DNA of 64,000 nt from Chloranthus sessilifolius (taxonomy: Eukaryota; Streptophyta; Magnoliopsida; Chloranthales; Chloranthaceae): positions 104,701,416 to 104,765,415 of the forward strand of contig CM037596.1 of the NCBI GenBank assembly GCA_021018995.1, read 5' to 3'. Within the stretch, counting starts at the first letter, position 1. Every line of letters begins with the position of its first letter. Made by a program: the position numbers and the translations under genes. This document shows positions 39,439 to 48,879 of this stretch, one piece after another. The notes under the pieces are model-generated. The model worked only from the letters and a program-made list of their open reading frames with translations, did no database searches and had not been told where the DNA came from.

Positions 39439-40919
39439 GTGAGTTTGTATGTTAAGTTGGGCTAAGGAGAGCCATATATATGTATTTGTGTGTGTGTTAA
39501 TCGTTATAAGAAACCATTAATAAGAATGGGTCAAAAGTAGGGAAGTAGATGACCTCCATTAATGACAGAGCTTCTGTCATTATTGATCGATCAATGACAA
39601 GATATATCGATCAATGCTTGGGTGATCGATCAATGAAGGTCATTGATCGATCAATCTATATAAGAAAAGAAAGTGAATAGAAGCCTTGAAAATTCTGGAA
39701 GTTCAATGCACGAAGGGTATTGATCGATCAATTTGTGGATTGATCTATCAATCCTGAGTATTGATCGATCACAGAGAGGGTGATCGATCAATGACTGGTA
39801 GTGATCGATCAACAAAGGCATTGATCGATCACTATCAGTCATTGATCGATCAATGATGGCATTGATCGATCAATCTGTATAGATTTTAAATGTGAATAGA
39901 AGGTAGAAAAATTGAGATTTTAGGCTATTGATCAATCAATGAGGGCATTGATCGATCAACAGGAGGCATTGATCGATCAATAAGGCTGGTAATTGATCAA
40001 TTTTGGCTGTGCTAAAGTGTGAAGAAAAGGGATTATTGATCGATCAATAGAGGTATTGATCGATCAATGAGGAGTGGTGATCGATCAATAGAGGCTATTG
40101 ATCGATCAATATACTCTGTTGCTTATTAAAGAGAAGAGGGTGTTGATCGATCAATGGGATCATTGATCGATCAACAAGAGGGATTGATCGATCAATAATA
40201 GTGGTGATCGATCAATCACCCCTGTTTTCTGCATGTTTTAGTTTTGTGAATAAAATCTCACTGGACATTGTGCCAATTTATGTTCTGGCATCCCTGACAC
40301 TTAAAATACTATGTTTAGGGTATAGGATTAGATCATGACGTTCTAAAAGGCTTTGGATTTGCTTAGAAAGAAGTTTGACTTGAGGTAGGAGAATTCCATT
40401 GAAATTGCATTTATTTTTTATCTCATGGTTTCAAAGCTTCTGTATTCGACTGCATAGTCTGATTTTATCGTCCAGTCAAGTTTAGCATATGTGTGACAAC
40501 TCTGTTATGAATCTGACACCTGTCATCTATTATCTGATTTCCATTAAGTATGATACGCATGCATGTGATTTAAGGTTTAATACTCTGACGAATCTCACCG
40601 ACTCGGCGGTATATCCATTTCTGGCACACTCGTGCATCTGCTTGGAAATTCTCGGCACAATTGCACTCCGTAGTTGAGGCATTGTTGCATTTCCTGAAAT
40701 TATTCATGTGAACGACGATGGTCGGGATTACCCATCGGACCAAATCTGGCTACCACGTGCTATACTCACGGAAGTTATTTAAGTTTACTATGCTAAGTCA
40801 TTATACACTGTATGCATCACATTTTGTCAATTCTGATAAGATCTGTCTGTTTGATAAATTCTGCATATTTGAAACACTATTGGCATCGGTTCAGTTCTGT
40901 TCATATCTTAACTTTATAG
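39439..40919 (+). other. Predicted intron in LTR leader (E1)
   Basis: Donor CACAAAAG/GTGAGTTTGT and acceptor AACTTTATAG/GTTCTGAG bound 1,481 bp. The matching interval in the E2 3' LTR is 60126-61583 (AG/GTGAGC, TTTTAG/GTTCTG). Splicing would join the exon after the TATA box to the acidic-peptide exon. Predicted from consensus only. Confidence 0.5.
39582..40216. repeat. TGATCGATCA palindrome array, E1 5' LTR
   Basis: About 20 exact TGATCGATCA words, mostly as ATTGATCGATCAAT, plus a few with one change, in 635 bp. Spacing is irregular (14-60 bp) and spacers are unrelated. Lies wholly inside the predicted leader intron. Confidence 0.95.
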
Positions 40920-41032
40920 GTTCTGAGGTTGTAGCTTCGGGCACAAAGAGCGACCCAGATTACCAGCCTGACCCAGAGGCTGAGGCCGAAGACGAGGAGA
41001 CGGACATCCAGGCGGACGAGTTTTATCCGTAG
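40920..41032 (+). CDS. Conserved acidic peptide exon in LTR
   Basis: SEVVASGTKSDPDYQPDPEA ... DEFYP then TAG. Comparable acidic ends occur at the same LTR position in families B (DPDYTSEAKEELPPEDYFP), the minus LTR (DPNYVPEEE...LLPDEFYP) and C (DSDFVPGEELEPPPEDFF). In the E2 3' LTR it is decayed (DDFYR, stop 61682). Conservation of reading frame and of the [DE]xFYP-stop end across diverged LTRs suggests a coding role, function unknown. It may instead be fused to an upstream exon by splicing. Confidence 0.45.
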
Positions 41033-41168
41033 CCTGGGTACCTGAGTCCGATGTTTGTATTTTGATATTTTGGATTATTGTTTGCCTGGTGGCCACCGTC
41101 TGTATATATATATTACTATAGATATTATATTTATGTGCTTTTATACATTCTATTGGAACCACTATCAG

Positions 41169-41209
41169 GAACCATTGTTTGGGTGATGGATGTCCATCAC
41201 CAATGGTTC
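41169..41209 (+). other. Conserved LTR stem-loop
   Basis: GAACCATTG ... GGTGATGGA / TG / TCCATCACC AATGGTTC folds into a long hairpin about 140 nt after the acidic peptide. Equivalents at 9455-9495, 19009-19049 (-), 23163-23198 and 61816-61856 keep pairing with changed bases. Confidence 0.7.
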
Positions 41210-41327
41210 TTCTTGATTCCTTTTTGGGAATCCATATTCTTTTGGTAAATAGAAATACATGTTTTATTGATTGTGTTCATTTATGTCAAATGTTTTATGT
41301 GATGGCTTGACCTACCACTGTTGGATA

Positions 41328-41361
41328 GTGTCTGCTCGGCTTCCGCTATACGAGCAGACAC
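41328..41361 (+). other. Second LTR hairpin at a deletion hotspot
   Basis: GTGTCTGCTCG and CGAGCAGACAC form a perfect 11-bp stem with a 12-nt loop. The deletions in the E1 3' LTR and in LTR X both rejoin within its left arm or loop. Confidence 0.6.
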
Positions 41362-41443
41362 TTTATGATTTATCCTGGGGATCATCTAGAGTATGATCCT
41401 GATGGCACGGAATTCTGGGCATGGAAATCCGGGCTATCACAGT

Positions 41444-41455
41444 TGGTATCAGAGC
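41444..41455 (+). other. E1 primer binding site (initiator tRNA-Met)
   Basis: TGGTATCAGAGC two bases after the 5' LTR is the standard plant sequence complementary to the 3' end of initiator tRNA-Met. It primes minus-strand DNA synthesis. Confidence 0.93.
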
Positions 41456-41547
41456 CTAGGCTTTAGGTTGAACTACGAGTTCATGTTAGATTGTTTTTAT
41501 AATCTATGTACTGATCAATGTTATTGTTTTCACAATGACAGACCAGT

Positions 41548-42835
41548 ATGGGCCCTAAGTTCAGAGGCGGACACAGTGGAGGTAGAGGAGGTCAGAGAGA
41601 GGTTCCTTTGAGGGAGATCCCTGATGTTGTTGGCACATCGCGGGGATTGGAATTCCTCTCGCACACGAACGCGGTTCCCGTGGGACCGAGAGGAGGAAGA
41701 AGAGGTAATGAAGAAAGAATGGAGCAGGTGTTGGAAGCCTTGGCTACCAACGTCGCTCAGCAGACAGCTGCTCTAACTCAGTAGGCAGCTAGACCACCTC
41801 ATCAGCCTAGCGGATTCACAGAGTTTAGGAGAATGAGACCTCATAACTTCTCGGGTCAGACTGATCCCATAGAGGCAGAGGGATGGATAGAAGAGATGGA
41901 GAAGCTTTTTGAAGTACTCCAGTGCAACGATGTAGAGAAAGTGCGTACGGCCACTTTCAAATTGGATGGTGACGCTGGACCTTGATGGAAGTCGGTGTCA
42001 CAGAATAGGCAGAGAGGGTTCCCTCACACTCCTTGGACATGGGAGGAGTTCACGGAAGTGTTTTATCATAAATACTTCCCGAAAATTGTGAGGCATCAGT
42101 GGGAAGTAAAATTTATAGAGCTGAAGCAGGGTGCCATGTCAGTGAGGGATTATGGAGCTGAGTTTGATAGACTGGCTAGGTTTGCACCCCAGCACGTAGC
42201 CACTGAACTGATGAGAGCAAGGAAGTTTCAACTTGGCCTGAGACAGAACTTGCAGAAGGATGTTGCCATGTGAGAAATGGAGACATATGAGGGAGTGATG
42301 GCCAAGGCTCTCATAGCAGAGGAGGAAAACCAGAAATAGTTCTCTTTGAGAGACAAGGAAGCGAGAGAGAAGCCATTTCAAGGGCAGTCTCAGGACACGG
42401 AGCAGAATAAGAGGGCTAGATTCTCCAGACCCCCAAGATACTCTACACACTCTCGACCAGCGATTTCTTCGGGTCCGAGTTTGTACCAGAGAGCAGCAGT
42501 GCCTACATCTTCCAGACCATTTTGACCATCTGGATCTTCTGATAGCGGGGCCTCTGTGACCCAGGGACGTTCGAGGGTCTCTTCTTTCACTCCATCCGTG
42601 TCATGTGCAAAGTGTGGGAAACCACACACGACAGAGGATTGTCGGAGAGATACGGGGGCGTACTACAGGTGTGGCAAGATGGGCCACTTGGTTAGGAGTT
42701 GTCCCGAGGAGAGCAAGGACGGCAAGGAGAGATTAGGATCGGTGTCCACGCAAAGATCTTCTCGACCTGTGGTTCACGGTCGAGCATATGCTGTCACCGC
42801 TACAGATGCTCTGACATCGAATGATGTCATCCAAG
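41548..42835 (+). pseudogene. E1 gag
   Basis: One frame from MGPKFRGGHSGGRGG through the retrotransposon gag domain (FIELKQGAMSVRDYGAEFDR, LARFAPQHV) to the zinc knuckle (CAKCGKPHTTEDC, YRCGKMGHLVRSC). Broken by stops at 41782, 41983, 42271, 42337 and 42524. By comparison with E2 these are CAG/CGA to TAG/TGA or TGG to TGA, all C-to-T or G-to-A. Gag forms the particle and binds RNA. Ends at donor-like CCAAG/GTATGA. Confidence 0.85.
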
Positions 42836-42990
42836 GTATGATTAAGATTCAAGAAAAGCTATTTTATTTAGTAAGATGAACTAGAAATTTAGTAAAGCAA
42901 AGAAAATTGCTTTGATTAAGTGTTAAAATAATAGTACATATACGCACACACATCCTAAACATTTGAATTAATGTTGTAATTGACTTATAG
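42836..42990 (+). other. Intron-like gap between gag and protease (E1)
   Basis: 155 bp, AT-rich, stops in all frames. Begins CCAAG/GTATGA and ends ACTTATAG/GTGAG. Removing it joins gag (frame of 41548) to pol (frame of 43044) exactly, in phase 1. The same gap in E2 is 53601-53751. Confidence 0.5.
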
Positions 42991-45965
42991 GTGAGCTGAA
43001 AGTATATAGGAGTTGTGACATTTGCTTCCATAGAGGTCGAGTCTTGATGGACCCAGGCTCTACGCACTCATACATAAGGCCTCAATTTATGAAGGAATTG
43101 AGTGCCACTCCTGAACGGCTAGATTTCATTTTGACAGTGTCCATTCCAACGGGTAGTGCAGTGAATGCACTCACAGTGTGTAAATCAGTGGTAGTGTCAG
43201 TAGACGATCACGAGACACTGGCAGACTTAATTTTGTTAGATACGAAGGGATTCGACATCATTCTGGGAATGAACTGGTTATCCGCTTACCACGCGAGCGT
43301 TGATTATCTTCGAAAGATAGTGGTTTTTCGCCCTCCAAAGGAGCGATCGTTCAAATTCTTCGGGGTAAAGTCTAAGGTAGCTCCGTTGATATCTGCAATT
43401 CGGGCTGAGAAGATGATGAAGAGTGGATGCAGTGGATATATGGACTTTCTACAAGAGCAACGGGAAGAAACGAATGTGATATCTAATATTCACGTTGCAT
43501 GCGAGTATCCTGATGTGTTCCCTGAGGATTTGCCAGGACTACCACCAGCTCGGGAGATTGAGTTTGCAATCAATCTGGTTCCAGGCATTGAACCAATATC
43601 TAAGGCTCCTTATCGGATGGCTCCAGCAGAATTACAAGAGTTGAAGGAGCAACTACAAGAACTGCTTGACAAAGTGTTCATTCGACCGAGTGTGTCTCCT
43701 TGGTGAGCACCCGTGTTGTTTGTTAGAAAGAAGGATGGTTCAATGCGTCTGTGCATTGACTATTGGCAGTTGAACAAGTTGACGATTAAGAATCGTTACC
43801 CACTCCCTAGGATCGATGATCTGTTTGATCAGTTACAAGGAGCGAGGTTCTTTACGAAAATTGACTTGAGATTAGGTTACCATTAGCTATGAGTCAAAAC
43901 AGAAGATATTGAGAAGACGGCGTTTAGAACTAGATATGGGCACTATGAATTCTTAGTTATGCCATTTGGATTGATGAACGCACCTGCGTCATTTATGGAC
44001 CTGATGAACCGAGTGTTTAAACCACACTTGGACAGGTCAGTGGTTGTCTTTGTAGATGACATCCTGGTCTATTCCAAGACAAATGAGGAACATGAAGAAC
44101 ATCTACACGTGGCTTTGCAGACCCTCAGAGAGCACAAATTATATGCAAAGCTCAGTAAGTGTGAGTTTTGGCTTGACCAGTGAGTTTCTTGAGTCATATT
44201 ATTTCTGCAAAGGATATAACGGTCGACCCAACAAAGATAGAAGCGGTCGTGAGCTGGGAACAACCTAGAACAGTGACTGAGGTCCGTAGTTTCCTTGGTT
44301 TGACAGGATACTATAGATGATTTGTGGAGGGGTTCTCCAAGCTATCAAGTCTGCTTACTCAGCTCACTAAGAAAAATGTTAAGTTTGATTGGGCTGATCA
44401 GTGTGAGAAGAGTTTCCAGGAACTAAAGACGCGTCTGACTACCGCACCAGTATTGGCTATACCTTCTGGCAGAGGAGGTTTTGCTATCTACAGTGACGCA
44501 TCATATAGTGGTTTGGGTTGTGTCCTCAACCAGCATAAGAAGGTTATCGCGTATGGCTCTAGACAGCTTAAAGAACATGAGAGAAATTATCCGACTCACG
44601 ATCTGGAGTTAGCGGTGGTGATGTTTGCTTTAAAGATTTGGACGTACTACTTATACGGTGAGACGTTTGATATCTATACCGACCATAAAAGCCTTAAGTA
44701 TCTGTTTACCCAGAAGGATTTGAATATGCGACAGCGCAGATAGATGGAGTTCTTGAAAGATTACGATTGTTCCATCTAGTATCATCCTGGGAAGGCCAAT
44801 ATTGTGGCAGATGCTTTGAGCAGGAAGTCTTCAGCTCAGTTGACACATCTTATCACCAGAGTACAGAGGTGGCATCTACTTGAGGACCTGGCCTTGTGCG
44901 ACACAGTGATTGATGTCAGAGGTTCAGGGGCATTGATGGCTACTATTGTGATACGGCCCACATTGTTTGATAATGTGCGTAAGCTCTAGATGATTGACGA
45001 TGAGCTTATGACCATTAGAAAGGATGTGATCAACGAGATCAGGCCTGATTTTACCATCAAAGACGATGGTACTTTGCTATTTAGAGATCGGATGTGCATA
45101 CCTGATACAAAAGATCTTAAGGATAAAATTTTAGAGGAAGCACACAAGTCTACGTATGCTATACATCCTGGGAGTACCAAGATGTACCAAGATCTCAAGC
45201 GAAGTTTTTGGTGGAGAGGACTGAAGAAAGATGTTGCAGATTATGTTTCTCGATGTTTGGTCTGCCAACAGGTGAAAGTGGACTATCGGAATCCAGTGGG
45301 TTTGTTGCAACCATTATCAGTGCCAGAGTAGAAATGGAAAGCCATTTCTATGGATTTTAAGATTGTCGAGCACATTGAGAAAGAACAATACCATTTGGGT
45401 CATTGTAGACCGACTGACAAAATCTGCACATTTTCTGCCGCATGGGACTACATACACAGCCAATAAGCTTGCAGAGTTGTACATGAAGGAGATAGTTCGG
45501 TTACATGGCATACCAGTCAGCATCATATGTGATAGAGATCCACTATATACGTCGCAATTCTGGCGACGATTTCAGGAAGGCATGGGTTCTAAATTGGAGT
45601 TCAGCTCAGCGTTTCATCCTCAGACCGATGGGCAGACTAAGAGAGTTATCCAGATCATAGAGGATATGTTGCGTGCATGTATGTTGGACTTTCATAGTTC
45701 ATGGGATCAACATTTGTCTCTGATCGAGTTCGCCTATAATAACAGTTATCAGTCGAGTATTGGGATGGCGCCTTATGAAGCCTTGTATGGACGTCGATGC
45801 AGATCTCCATTGAATTGGGAAGAAGTTGGCGAGAAACCTGTTTTGGGACCTGAGATCGTGGACAGTACAACCGAGATAGTTCGGTTGATCTGCGAAAGAT
45901 TGAGGGTTGCTCAAAGTCGTCAAAAGAGCTATGCCGATCTCCATCAAACGCACGTGGAGTTTCAA
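42991..45965 (+). pseudogene. E1 pol (PR-RT-RH-IN)
   Basis: Protease MDPGSTHSYI, RT ([29 protein letters not shown]), RNase H ([21 protein letters not shown]), integrase zinc finger ([10 protein letters not shown]) and core with DRLTKSAHF, DRDPLYTSQFW and QTDGQTKRVIQ. The catalytic Glu of the DDE triad (E in QTERVNQ of E2) is Lys here. Stops at 43704, within the RT near 43887, 44742, 44778, 44987 and 45330. Frameshifts near 44180 (1-bp loss relative to E2) and 45360. Not functional. Confidence 0.88.
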
Positions 45966-46042
45966 GTATAACCGAATACGTTAGACGAAGTTATTATTCA
46001 TAGTTGATATGATTGGCTATGGACTTGACCACTATTTTTCAG
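45966..46042 (+). other. Intron-like gap between integrase and chromodomain region (E1)
   Basis: 77 bp: VEFQ at TTTCAA/GTATAACC, then CTATTTTTCAG/GTTGGAGAC coding VGDKVFVK. Excision gives the usual uninterrupted gypsy text (FQVGDKVFLK), phase 0. The E2 counterpart is 56723-56802, with its donor lost. Confidence 0.55.
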
Positions 46043-46462
46043 GTTGGAGACAAGGTCTTTGTGAAGATCTCGCCAACCAAGGGCGTGATACGCTTTAGAA
46101 AGCGCGAAAAGCTGAGTCCTCGATATATCAGTCCATTTGAAGTACTCGGACGGGTTGGCGAAGTCGCTTACCGGATTGCTTTACCACCGCAATTGGCAAG
46201 CATGCATAATGTGTTTCATGTTTCCATGCTGCGACGATACGTGCGCGATCTGACTCACATCTTGGATTTCCAACCGATTGAGTTACAAGAGGATTTGACG
46301 GTGGTTGAGGAACCGATCGCGATTTTGGATCATAGAGATCAAGTATTGCGGACCAAGTTGATACCACTGGTACTTGTCAAGTGGAGAAATCATTCAGCTT
46401 CAGAAGCTACTTGGGAGCACGCAATCGAGATCCGTGAACAGTATCCACACTTGTTTACCTGA
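46043..46462 (+). pseudogene. E1 integrase C-terminus and chromodomain
   Basis: VGDKVFVKISPTKGV, LSPRYISPFEVLGRVGEVAY, MHNVFHVSMLRRYV, then the chromodomain-like end LIPLVLVKWRNHSASEATWE and EIREQYPHLFT. This end identifies a chromovirus of the Tekay/Del type. Chromodomains direct insertion to chromatin. This part is intact, but the polyprotein upstream is not. Confidence 0.85.
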
Positions 46463-47240
46463 TGTGAGAGGTAAATTCTTAATTATTTTTGCTTAAAGAT
46501 TCGTCACCATTAGTATGTTGTTATATGTGTGCATGCGTCATTGGCTCGAGAAATCTCTTTCTATGGGTTCTGTATGTGATGTACATGTACCCTTATTTTT
46601 GAAATGCAGACGGTTCGCTTTAAAGAGTTGACTGTGTTAAGAAATAGTGCCACAGCCAGCATTGATCGATCAACAAGAGGCATTGATCGATCAATTTAGT
46701 GATTGATCAATCAACACAGAGAAGGTGATCGATCAATGATAGTGAAGGCTTGTACTCAAATGTGAGTCATTGATTGATCAATGAAGGTATTGATCGATCA
46801 ATATTTGTTCCATTGATCGATCAATAAGGATTAGTGATCGATCAAATTGGCAGTGAAAAGTAAGCATTGATCGATCAACATAGGTATCGATCGATCAATA
46901 TGTGTATCAGTGATCGATCAACAAACGTTGGTGATCGATCAATGAATCGATTTAGGGCATTAAGATGCTTCGTTGATCGATCAATAAAAGCATTGATCGA
47001 TCAATCCTGGGGTTTAAGTTAAGGTTTGGGATTTTCGAACGGTCATTTGCACTGAGCTATTGGAGTGATCGATCAAAGGGGATTTGGCACCGACCGTTCA
47101 ACCACCCTCCCAACGGATTTTCCAACCATCCTACTCCTTCCTTCTGCGTGATTCGAGTGGACGTTGCTCCATTCGCTCGATAAAACTTTCATTTTCATTC
47201 ATTTCGGTTCTAGTTTTCATATTTTTGCAAGGATTTGACC
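46463..47240 (+). repeat. Spacer with TGATCGATCA array before the E1 extra ORF
   Basis: 46661-47076 carries about 14 TGATCGATCA words plus degenerate ones, the same word as in the LTR intron. 47077-47240 is a pyrimidine-rich leader to the ATG at 47241. No gene. Confidence 0.9.
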
Positions 47241-48711
47241 ATGGGACCTCGCATGAAGAACGCTTCGCGTAAGGTACCCACTGCCCGGGCTCATACACCC
47301 GTACCGCCCTCCGTTTCCGTTCCCCAACCACCCGTGCCACCCGTGGCACCAGTTTCGAACGTGGTACCACCCGTTCCGACCCCATTTCGATTCCAATCAA
47401 ACGTGAAGTCCCCAAAACTTGGTGGGCTTCCAAAACTTTTCTACCCTAATACGTCTTCACTTCCTCGCTTTACGAGGACCGACCCGAAATGGCTTGGGCC
47501 AAGGGTTATATTCAAAAGCTCAGGTTGAAGCCCTTGCTTGAACCATTCCATAACCACTATTGCCCCCGTCTTTTGAAACTTTTTTTCCAAAACCTACGAT
47601 GGGGTGATAGTCGGCATCGACTTGTCACGATCATCGATGGGTTTAAATATAAATTCAACCATTTCCATGTGGCGGCGGCACTTCAATGCCCGTCCGCTTA
47701 CATTGAGAACGCGGGTTTGGATACCCCGTATGTAAAAGAGGTCCCCTTCACTGACGTGGTCACCAAGATGACCCAAGGGCAGCACGGGAAGGGCCAATCC
47801 ATTTCTCGGGCCCAATTACCCGATAAATTGTGGATGCTTGATACATACATCAAGTGTGCACTTAACCCATTTTTACACAAGTCCTCGCAGACTGGTGTGG
47901 TGCAACAAGCACTATTTTCTGCCTTTGAGAACCGTTGGTTCTCTATGGCTAACTTGGTCATCGATGGCATCATCAATGCCAATGACCTTATGTCGGAAAA
48001 GGTTAAATAGGGGTTAAGAAACAAATCCCCTATGCCCGCCTCATCACCAAAATGGTAGAGCAATATGCCGCTCTACGCGAGGCATATACCTTGGCTCCTC
48101 ACGAGCCACGCTTGGTCGACAATACTAAAGTCTTCCATCTGAAAGACTGGACCAAGAGCTACAACTTATTGGTTAGATGGCTCCCGGAGGAGGAGGAGGG
48201 CGCAGCTGAGCCTGTTCCGCCCACCGTTGCCGAGGGTGCGGCACCCGCCGAGCTTGCATCTGGAGAGGGGGAGGCCCCACGTGATCCACCACTTCCGCCT
48301 TAGGTGTCTACACGACCTGCCCCCACTACACCCCGTTGACCGCCCCGTCACACCCCCTCGCATCCCCCATCACCTTCCTCAGTCAACGTCGCAGCGATGC
48401 TTCGTGAGCTTGTAGAGGGTAACCGACGTATACACGAGCGGTTGGACGGCATGGAGGCGTTCCAGAGATAGATCCATTGTCGTCTAGATTATCACGAGGG
48501 CATGCATGAGCTAGTCATGCATCACTTATACGCCACGACGTCCACGCCGATGATCTCCCACGCTCGTCGGCCCGTGATGGACCCTCGTGACTACCGCACA
48601 CCACCTCATCCTAGAAGACCCACTCCTGACGAGCCCGGCCCATCCGACGTCCCTACAGGTATTAATATGCTATTTATATGTTGTTCTTATACTACTTATA
48701 TCTGTATCTAA
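47241..48711 (+). pseudogene. E1 extra 3' ORF, 'putative plant transposon protein' type
   Basis: MGPRMKNASRKV, a Pro/Val-rich N-terminus, then after a frameshift near 47460 MAWAKGYIQKLRLKPLLEPF, YCPRLLKLFFQNLRWG, DTYIKCALNPFLHKSSQTGV and QQALFSAFENRWFSM. A second shift near 48005 leads to KMVEQYAALREAY, Pro/Glu-rich tail, stops at 48301, near 48340 and 48469, and MHELVMHHLY. Same family as 679, 10120 and 57903. Lies between pol and the polypurine tract, where retroviruses have env, but no signal peptide or membrane span is seen, so an env role is not supported. Function unknown. Confidence 0.75.
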
Positions 48712-48879
48712 ATTAATCTGCTTATCATATAAATTTTGTTCTGCATGCATATTTATCTCTGCATGATACAATGACTGCATGCTTCTACATTTCATCTGTC
48801 TGTTAGCCTTAGAACCAACTATTATCTGACCGCGCCTCTTAGACATTTTCGAGGAAGAAAATTCCTAAGGGGGGGATAA

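Larger units (their letters stand above)
38833..41441 (+). repeat. E1 5' LTR (2,609 bp)
   Basis: In order: dyad GAAATATC/GATATTTC (39072-39100), TATAAG box (39110), predicted exon 1, donor AAAG/GTGAGT (39439), TGATCGATCA array (39582-40216), acceptor TTTATAG/GTTCTG (40918-40919), acidic peptide (stop 41030-41032), stem-loop (41169-41209), second hairpin (41328-41361), end GGGCTATCACA. Confidence 0.92.

Noticed and set aside
39582..40216. CRISPR-like array
   Set aside because: Repeats are 10-14-bp palindromes at irregular spacing in a plant LTR; no cas genes and no uniform spacers.
41444..41455. tRNA gene fragment
   Set aside because: TGGTATCAGAGC next to an LTR end is the primer binding site, not a tRNA gene.
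47241..48711. Envelope gene (retrovirus-like)
   Set aside because: Position fits, but there is no signal peptide, transmembrane span or glycosylated ectodomain pattern; it matches the plant transposon-protein family instead.
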